Assembly: GCF_004341685.1 (NCBI RefSeq)
Contig: NZ_SMAA01000004.1
Location: 43,348-107,347 of the forward strand
Direction: 5' to 3'
Length of the DNA: 64,000 nucleotides
Source of the DNA: Pectinatus cerevisiiphilus
GTDB lineage: Bacteria > Bacillota > Negativicutes > Selenomonadales > Selenomonadaceae
Part shown: positions 55,591 to 61,888 of the stretch, one piece after another
How the letters are laid out: the number at the start of each line of letters is the position of its first letter
How positions within the stretch are numbered: position 1 is the stretch's first letter
The notes under the pieces: generated by a model
Database searches by the model: none
Seen by the model: only the letters and a program-made list of their open reading frames with translations
Told to the model about the DNA's origin: nothing
Position numbers and translations under genes: made by a program

Positions 55591-56424
55591 TCAAAGTTGC
55601 TGACTATGTCTCCTAATCATTTTTGCCAAGCCTGTATTAAGCTGATGGCCTGATTTAACGGCAATAAAATGCCCCTTTACGATTCCTCCGCTCAATCTGA
55701 GATCGCCAATTATGTCCAATACTTTATGACGAACTAATTCATCGGGAAAACGCAATGGATTCAGCCAGCCGCTATCATTGTAAACAATCACATTTTCCAG
55801 CGTACCACCCAGCCCAAGTCCCATTTTACGCAGCTGCTCTATCTCTTTTTCGTAGGCAATAGTGCGCGCTGGTGCAATCTCCTTTGCATAAACCGATTCA
55901 TTAAGCATAAAATCCGCATATTGTATCCCTATCAAAGGGTGCTCATTTAAAGATGTAAAGCTTATCCTAAAACCGTCATAAGGCAATGCCACAACAAAAC
56001 GTTCGCCGTCATCTATACGATATATTTTATCTATTATTATTTCTTTGCGCAATTTCTGCTGTCGTTTGCGGCCTGCTTTTTGTAAGGCAGCAAAAAAATA
56101 AGCAGCGCAGCCGTCTTTGACCGGAGGCTCCTCTCCATCTATTTTTACATAGCAATTATCAATAGAATAAATATGCAAAGCTGACAACAAATGCTCAATA
56201 GTAAAAATACGCACATCACCGCTGCTAATAGTCGTCGCGCGAAGAGTCGTCGTAACATTCTCTGCCACAGCACGGATCTCTGGTGCTCCGGGGAGATCAG
56301 TCCGTATAAAAACAATACCAGTATCTTCAGGGGCTGGTAAAATTTCCATACTGACATTTTTCCCAGAATGAAGGCCTATCCCTTCACACAAGATTTTCCG
56401 GTCCAAAGTTGTTTGATAACACAT
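55591..56424 (-). CDS. lpxC: UDP-3-O-acyl-N-acetylglucosamine deacetylase
   Basis: A 277-residue zinc deacetylase catalysing the committed step of lipid A synthesis. Zinc ligands His78 (FTIEHLLSAL), His233 and Asp237 (RHKVLDIIGD) and the general acid His260 (SGHQLN) are all present at family positions. The N-terminal IGLHSGKNV is typical. It is the monofunctional form, although in some bacteria LpxC and FabZ are fused; here they are separate genes 17 nt apart. Confidence 0.97.
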   Translation of the reverse strand: MCYQTTLDRKILCEGIGLHSGKNVSMEILPAPEDTGIVFIRTDLPGAPEIRAVAENVTTTLRATTISSGDVRIFTIEHLLSALHIYSIDNCYVKIDGEEPPVKDGCAAYFFAALQKAGRKRQQKLRKEIIIDKIYRIDDGERFVVALPYDGFRISFTSLNEHPLIGIQYADFMLNESVYAKEIAPARTIAYEKEIEQLRKMGLGLGGTLENVIVYNDSGWLNPLRFPDELVRHKVLDIIGDLRLSGGIVKGHFIAVKSGHQLNTGLAKMIRRHSQQL

Positions 56425-56516
56425 TAAAAATCCTCCTGCCTGATATTATTATATTTTACAAGACAATTCTCCTTCCTGCAAGTCCTTTTGCTATATGCCA
56501 GATATGTTTCCTGTTT

Positions 56517-57146
56517 TTATGGCATAGTATAGGTAATACCCCAAAAAGGTTCTCTGTCACGCCACCCTGCCGTTATCTGTAAACCTTTGGCTGTTGCCAT
56601 ACGCAAACCATACGATGTCTTTTTATCAATACGTTCTATCATTAATGACATATCGGGAAAGGAACCGCCCTTTGATAATGGAATCAATTTTGTTTCTAAT
56701 CCCACAAAACCATTTTTGTAATACTGCGTCCCCACTCCTGCCGTCAGCCTAAGGCCAAAAGGCATTGCCTTACTCGCTGAGATATACACTGAACGTTTAT
56801 CATTGTTCATCAAATCATACACACCCACAGCTACCCCGGGACTAATAATACTTTCCTGTTTAAGATTTATTTTAGTACTCAACGTTTTCAATGTACGATC
56901 TTCATTTTCATCGCGCAATGAGCCGCTCATTTCGATACTTCTCGTCAAAGGCACTGCAAAAACTTCATAATTTTTTCTATCCATACTATAATAGCCGAGC
57001 TCTAACTGGTCAGTCCTTATGACATCAGCCGTGGGAATATCGATGAGACCTGTTGAACCATATGTTGTAGGCGCCGCTTCTGCATGTATCCCGTGCAACA
57101 GGATTGCTGTTAAAATCAACGTTAGCATACATATTTTCCGCGTCAT
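56517..57146 (-). CDS. YjbH-domain outer-membrane beta-strand protein
   Basis: A 209-residue exported protein. The signal peptide ends near HAEAAP (residues 1-26). The mature N terminus TTYGSTGLIDIPTADVIRTDQ is a hallmark of YjbH-like proteins. The rest alternates in amphipathic beta-strands (ISPGVAVGVYDLMN, YISASKAMPFGLRLTAGVG, SYGLRMATAKGLQITAG). It is likely a small outer-membrane barrel or peripheral beta protein. The ATG follows AAAGGACG. The role is unknown; located between lpxD and lpxC, separated from lpxD by a terminator-like hairpin. Confidence 0.7.
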   Translation of the reverse strand: MTRKICMLTLILTAILLHGIHAEAAPTTYGSTGLIDIPTADVIRTDQLELGYYSMDRKNYEVFAVPLTRSIEMSGSLRDENEDRTLKTLSTKINLKQESIISPGVAVGVYDLMNNDKRSVYISASKAMPFGLRLTAGVGTQYYKNGFVGLETKLIPLSKGGSFPDMSLMIERIDKKTSYGLRMATAKGLQITAGWRDREPFWGITYTMP

Positions 57147-57210
57147 TATAACGTCCTTTCAGATTACAATACCATCATCTCTTATACTGTATATAATAAT
57201 ACACTTAAAC

Positions 57211-57240
57211 TAAAAAAAACGGCACTCGCCGTTTTTTTTA
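57211..57240. terminator. Bidirectional terminator between lpxD and the YjbH gene
   Basis: A perfect 13-bp inverted repeat TAAAAAAAACGGC-ACTC-GCCGTTTTTTTTA has an ideal T-run on either strand. It is about 113 nt after the lpxD stop and suggests the bamA-lpxD and YjbH/lpxC onward genes can be separate transcripts. Confidence 0.85.
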
Positions 57241-57352
57241 GAAATCATTATTTAACACTATTCCCGTTAAATTTTTCTCTTACTAAGACTGCGTCACTTT
57301 TAATAAGCTTTTATAAAACACTTTTAAAAAACACGATGTACTATAAAGACAA

Positions 57353-58366
57353 TCATTTTTCCGTGTTTTCCAAACGCTGCCGTTTCCTTATTTTTTTTAA
57401 TATTTGGGGAAGATGCACTGAAGCTGCTATAATCCTTAACCACTCCTGATGTGGTCTTGCTGGAAAACCTGCATAAAACACACCTTCCGGTGTGTTGTTT
57501 ATAACTCCCGACCGTGCCGCAAACACCGAGCCAGCACCAATATTTATATGGCCGACTACACCTGTTTGCCCACCAAAAGTTACATTATTACCGACCTTAG
57601 TGGACCCTGATATACCTGTCTGCGCCACGACCAAAACATTTTCGCCAATATCACAGCTATGACCGATATGTACAAGATTATCAATCTTTGTTCCTCGCCG
57701 AATGTAAGTAGATCCCATAGCAGCACGATCAATTCCTGTATGTGCCCCTATTTCAACATTATCTTCTATAACTACATTACCAATCTGAGGAACCTTTATA
57801 TGCTTTCCGTTCTTCGTAACAAAACCAAAACCATCCGAGCCAATTACTGCTGAGCTATGGACGATCACATTTTTACCCACTTCACAAAATTCCCGCACTG
57901 TCACGCTAGAATAAAGCAGAGTACCACTGCCAATCTTTACGTGCTGTCCGATATAAACATGTGGATATAATATAACATCATCACCGATAACAGCATTATC
58001 ATCTATTACTGCAAAGGGCATTATGGCAACATTCTTGCCAATTGTGACATTAGCACCAATTGACGCCTTATCACTTATGCCGCGCTTTATCTGCAACGGG
58101 GGAGTGAAAAGTTTTATGAGTTTTATAAATACTTCCCGCGGATTATCGACAAAAACAGCCGGTAAAGGAAATTCATTAACTGTGCTAGGCAGTATTATTG
58201 CTGATGCCTTACATTTTTCTGCTTCACTGATATGCCCATCCACAGCAAATGTAATATCACCATCCACAGCAGTATCAATACTGTTTACTCCGTTAATAAC
58301 AATTGTTGGATCGCCTGCCAGCCGTCCTTCTACAATTTTTGCCAACTCACCTAATGTCTTTTCCAT
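57353..58366 (-). CDS. lpxD: UDP-3-O-acylglucosamine N-acyltransferase
   Basis: A 337-residue acyltransferase, third step of lipid A synthesis. The uridine-binding N-terminal domain (about 1-100, with [14 protein letters not shown]) precedes a left-handed beta-helix of hexapeptide repeats. The catalytic His is in [13 protein letters not shown]. The C-terminal [18 protein letters not shown] is typical. The ATG at 58366 (GGGGA 9 nt upstream) is used; a TTG two codons earlier is less likely. Confidence 0.96.
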   Translation of the reverse strand: MEKTLGELAKIVEGRLAGDPTIVINGVNSIDTAVDGDITFAVDGHISEAEKCKASAIILPSTVNEFPLPAVFVDNPREVFIKLIKLFTPPLQIKRGISDKASIGANVTIGKNVAIMPFAVIDDNAVIGDDVILYPHVYIGQHVKIGSGTLLYSSVTVREFCEVGKNVIVHSSAVIGSDGFGFVTKNGKHIKVPQIGNVVIEDNVEIGAHTGIDRAAMGSTYIRRGTKIDNLVHIGHSCDIGENVLVVAQTGISGSTKVGNNVTFGGQTGVVGHINIGAGSVFAARSGVINNTPEGVFYAGFPARPHQEWLRIIAASVHLPQILKKIRKRQRLENTEK

Positions 58367-58380
58367 AGACAATTATCCCC

Positions 58381-58866
58381 TTACTGTAACTTCTGTATAA
58401 CCTCATCTGTTATATCGATTCCCCCTTGCACCACAACGCCATCAATATTTGCTGCGTTGTCATCCGGTGCTGTTGGGTCAATACCCACTGAAGATTTAAC
58501 TGTCACAGCGGATAGATCTTTTTCCTTGGAAATTTGTTCCATTACTTTATCTACTATTGCCTTTCTTTGGGCATTGTATTTTTGCTGTACACCAGAAGCT
58601 TTACGCTGAAGATCCTGCGCTGCTTTTGTGTAATCGTCCTTAGACATACTATCCTGTTTTTTGGCTAAATCTTCCATTTGGTCATTATAGGGTTTATATT
58701 CTTTTTCAAAAGCATCGTTCAATGTTTTTAGCTGTGGACTTTCCGTTGCTACCCGATCTATATCAATATAACCTATTTTGGCTTTATTGGAACATCCCGT
58801 CAATAGGACACTCATTGCTATAACCAATAGAGATGATATCAAGATGTATCTCATTTTATGACTCAA
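58381..58866 (-). CDS. OmpH/Skp-like lipoprotein
   Basis: A 161-residue predicted lipoprotein: lipobox LLTGC with Cys25, then the Skp-like opening IGYIDIDRVATESPQLKTLND and a long helical hairpin (about 50-110). The C-terminal QGGIDITDEVIQKL is shared with the two upstream genes. Skp/OmpH proteins chaperone outer-membrane proteins in the periplasm; a lipid-anchored member would act at a membrane. The TTG start at 58866 has GGGAGG 9 nt upstream; the internal ATG is too far from it. Third of a tandem trio. Confidence 0.8.
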   Translation of the reverse strand: MSHKMRYILISSLLVIAMSVLLTGCSNKAKIGYIDIDRVATESPQLKTLNDAFEKEYKPYNDQMEDLAKKQDSMSKDDYTKAAQDLQRKASGVQQKYNAQRKAIVDKVMEQISKEKDLSAVTVKSSVGIDPTAPDDNAANIDGVVVQGGIDITDEVIQKLQ

Positions 58867-58889
58867 AATCTTATTCCTCCCTGCCGGTT

Positions 58890-59954
58890 TCAGTCGGCAT
58901 CTTGCATTTGTTTTATGACATCGCTTGTAATATCACGCACGGATGCTGTCGTGACCACATGGTTATCAAAAAGGCTGTCCCATTCATCATCTGTGGAAAA
59001 TATTTCATTTAGTTCATCTTCTGGATCAGCATAAATGACATCTAAATGATACATGACCGCAAACATTGACGCTTTTGAAGCGATATCATTAATCATGCTT
59101 TCCCGCAATGCCTTTATTTCGCTATTTTTATCATCAAGTTTTTTCCAAAGGGCAATATACGATTTTTTACGTTCAGCAATTTCATCCGTTTGCTCTTTTA
59201 TCATGGCATCTCTTTTATCTTTGAAAGCTGTTTGCTGAGCATCAACACCTGCTAAATTATCTGCATTTTTTTGCGCCAGAACACCCTGGAAATATTTCAC
59301 ACGTTCTGCATAATACTTATGCAACTCCGCTTGTACATAATTTTCATATTTTCCAACGACAGCATTTACTTTAGCAGCACGCTCATTTTTCAACTGGGCC
59401 ATCTCCCCTTGAAGATTATTCACTTCATCAGGAGTGAGCCGCAAACTTTCTGCATTATCCAATTTTAAAGAACAGTTGACGATCGCATTTTCATATTTAT
59501 CATTTTCTTTTTTTATGTCTGCCTTCATGCTATCCGCAATTTGTGCACGCAGATCTTTTTCCTTAGCAATCATCTCATCTTGCAGATTACTGTTCATAAT
59601 CTGTATACCCATATCATTTTTTTGCTGAGCAAAATCAACAAACGCATTTTCCATGTCATCCGTTAACTTTGCCGCTGAAGGGTCTGCTGGTAAAGCTCTC
59701 ATTTCTGCAGCAATGCTTTCTCTTTCACTATAAAGCTTTAATAAATCATTATAGCGCGGATGCGTTTTGAGCACCTCATTGAGTTTTATGACACCGGCAC
59801 TGTAAGTGGGGGAAGTCTTTACAGCCGGTTTATGAAAATACTTTAGCAAAAAAAAGGCTGCTAATAAAACAATGGCAATCGCTATTATCCCGACAACAGC
59901 ATTTTTTCTATTTTTTAACTGATATTTAGCCGTGACCGCCTCCCCCTTCCGCAA
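58890..59954 (-). CDS. Large membrane-anchored OmpH-like coiled-coil protein
   Basis: A 354-residue protein with an N-terminal TM anchor (about 19-40) and a long, highly charged helical region rich in Lys/Glu/Gln (about 60-310). The C-terminal TASVRDITSDVIKQM matches the ends of both neighbouring OmpH-like proteins. GVIKLNEVLKTHPRYNDLL resembles the Skp start. It is probably a duplicated/enlarged Skp-family member, function unproven. The start is unclear: the TTG at 59954 has no ribosome site. A strong GGGGGAGG (59946-59939) is followed 5 nt later by ACG (59933), giving an N terminus MAKYQLKNRKN if used. Confidence 0.65.
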   Translation of the reverse strand: MRKGEAVTAKYQLKNRKNAVVGIIAIAIVLLAAFFLLKYFHKPAVKTSPTYSAGVIKLNEVLKTHPRYNDLLKLYSERESIAAEMRALPADPSAAKLTDDMENAFVDFAQQKNDMGIQIMNSNLQDEMIAKEKDLRAQIADSMKADIKKENDKYENAIVNCSLKLDNAESLRLTPDEVNNLQGEMAQLKNERAAKVNAVVGKYENYVQAELHKYYAERVKYFQGVLAQKNADNLAGVDAQQTAFKDKRDAMIKEQTDEIAERKKSYIALWKKLDDKNSEIKALRESMINDIASKASMFAVMYHLDVIYADPEDELNEIFSTDDEWDSLFDNHVVTTASVRDITSDVIKQMQDAD

Positions 59955-60004
59955 TAATGCTGAAATGAATATTTGGGCACAGCAAATAAATTTCTATGCC
60001 TCAA

Positions 60005-60478
60005 TTACTGCTGCTTTTTCATTTTACTCATTACATCCTGCGTTATATCTTGTCCTCCATAAATTACACTGTTTTTATCAAGTACGACAGCCAGCCCTTT
60101 TGCATCTGCGACAGATTGGACATTGGCTTTTACTGTTTCCATAATAGGATCAAGCAGTTCTTTTTGCTTTTCCATCATACTTGTTCTTACTTTATTAGCA
60201 TAATCGCTCTTTTCTTGGTCGCTCATGCTGGCAGCCTTGGCATTAAAATCATCTTCTGCCTTTTTCTGTTCATCCTGCATTTGTTGGCGTACCTGTGCCA
60301 ACTGCGGTGAACTGGAAACAAGCTGGCGATAATCAACCACTCCTACATTAGATGAAGATGCAGCCCAAGCCGTCCCCGTATCGTACTGTGACACACCAAT
60401 TGCCACGATACTCAACACGAACACAGCCGCGATGATAAAGCTTATAATTTTTATCTGTTTCTTCTCAAAATTGATCAT
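60005..60478 (-). CDS. OmpH/Skp family periplasmic chaperone
   Basis: A 157-residue protein. The signal/anchor segment (about 10-40, ending WAASS) precedes VGVVDYRQLVSSSPQLAQVRQQM, the typical Skp start, a helical tentacle pair, and the C-terminal family motif LAVVLDKNSVIYGGQDITQDVM. It would hold unfolded outer-membrane proteins and hand them to BamA, encoded just upstream. The ATG at 60478 has GGGAGA 7 nt upstream. First of three tandem paralogues. Confidence 0.88.
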   Translation of the reverse strand: MINFEKKQIKIISFIIAAVFVLSIVAIGVSQYDTGTAWAASSSNVGVVDYRQLVSSSPQLAQVRQQMQDEQKKAEDDFNAKAASMSDQEKSDYANKVRTSMMEKQKELLDPIMETVKANVQSVADAKGLAVVLDKNSVIYGGQDITQDVMSKMKKQQ

Positions 60479-60568
60479 CAACTATTCTCCCTTTGTTCAA
60501 GCGTATTATATATGTCCGTAAGGACAGACTCATTATAGCAAACAAAACTTTTTTATTCAAGCAACGCA

Positions 60569-61870
60569 TTAGAAATGCCCTATCAAGCGCAGCCACCTAT
60601 CTTTCTCATGGTCAGCTTGCTGCCATACATATTCCAGACTTACAAAATCATGTAAATTATATCTAATAGCACCTTCCCAGCTATCTTTTGCGGGTGCATA
60701 CTCAAACCGTGCCAGCCATTTTTTATTAAATACACGTTGTGCATCAATACTCCAATATTGGTCTTCAAAAAAGTAGCGTCCGCCAAGGCGCCATTTTTTA
60801 TCAAAGTGATAGTAATATCCTGCTGCCCAATCAACTTCGGTTTCTTGTGGTTTAAAAAATATTTGCGTAAAAAATTCATTTTTAGGTGTCAAAAACCTCC
60901 CCAGGTGAACTCTATACGTTATATTTTCATCTTCACTATTATGGCGGCCAAAATCTGCCCATCCTTCAATACCAATATTATATTTAGCTGTATTTGAGTG
61001 ACTGGTTATTGTCGTCTGCTCACCTGTCTTTATGTCCACATCTGTGTGCATGCCAAGCAATGAAAAGGATGACCGCTTATCTAATGCCTCTGCAAATTTC
61101 TGTGCGAAATACTCCTTATGCCTATCAACAAAAGCTACTGGAACACCTAAAAGTATATTTATCTGATTTTGGAAAAATACCCGTTCCTGTAACAGATAAA
61201 TATTGGGCACAGTATCCGACCTCATCATCAAATCAATATTGCGGATAACCGGCATACGCGGGTAAATAGTCACCACTACTTTTGCCGTTGCACCTGGCTG
61301 CATCTCAAAATCAGCCCTGAATTCTGGTAAATTTTTCTCCATAAAATCATCTAAGCTGTGTTTGAGGACACCATTACTCCAATCGACAGCATCCACCGGC
61401 AGCCCGCACAAATTTTCCGCGAACAAATCATGCATGCCTTTTATATCGGCCATAGCCAGCGCAGCTATTTCCGGTGACACCCCGTCTGTTTTTATTTGCA
61501 CATCAACAGCCGTTATAGTGTCATCCCATGGTAGCAAATTAACCGTTACATTGACCTGTTCATCACTAGTCGCTATAGTAACTCCATCCACTGTATAACC
61601 TATGAGGATTTTGTCAAAAACTTCTTTTATTACTGTCTCGTATTGCGCTTTTCCCGCATTGATTTCATCGGGACTTTTCCCATCCATAAGTTGTTCGGCA
61701 ATCACAGTAACGCTTGCCTGCATCCTGTTTTTTATCATTACCGGCAAAGGACCTGCCGAAACTACATCTACCGCAATATTGCTATCATCCGTTACTGCAG
61801 CGTTGACATTATGGAAGCTGAACAAAAATACGCATACTGGCAAAAGCAAAAATATCTTCCTAAAATTCAT
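60569..61870 (-). CDS. Uncharacterised outer-membrane beta-barrel protein next to bamA
   Basis: A 433-residue exported protein I do not recognise. The signal peptide is residues 1-24 (ending NVNA). An alpha/beta N-terminal half follows (about 30-270) with internal similarity to POTRA-like or periplasmic domains (VTIATSDEQVNVTVNLLPW; VVVTIYPRMPVIRNIDL). The C-terminal part is a run of amphipathic strands (YRVHLGRFLTPKNEFFTQIFF, GYYYHFDKKWRLGGRYFF, LARFEYAPAKDSWEGAIRYNL), ending in LRLIGHF. The terminal Phe is the usual BAM recognition residue. The position directly after bamA suggests a role in outer-membrane assembly or tethering. Possibly a Negativicutes-specific accessory protein. Confidence 0.7.
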   Translation of the reverse strand: MNFRKIFLLLPVCVFLFSFHNVNAAVTDDSNIAVDVVSAGPLPVMIKNRMQASVTVIAEQLMDGKSPDEINAGKAQYETVIKEVFDKILIGYTVDGVTIATSDEQVNVTVNLLPWDDTITAVDVQIKTDGVSPEIAALAMADIKGMHDLFAENLCGLPVDAVDWSNGVLKHSLDDFMEKNLPEFRADFEMQPGATAKVVVTIYPRMPVIRNIDLMMRSDTVPNIYLLQERVFFQNQINILLGVPVAFVDRHKEYFAQKFAEALDKRSSFSLLGMHTDVDIKTGEQTTITSHSNTAKYNIGIEGWADFGRHNSEDENITYRVHLGRFLTPKNEFFTQIFFKPQETEVDWAAGYYYHFDKKWRLGGRYFFEDQYWSIDAQRVFNKKWLARFEYAPAKDSWEGAIRYNLHDFVSLEYVWQQADHEKDRWLRLIGHF

Positions 61871-61888
61871 AAGCTTGCCTTTAAACTT

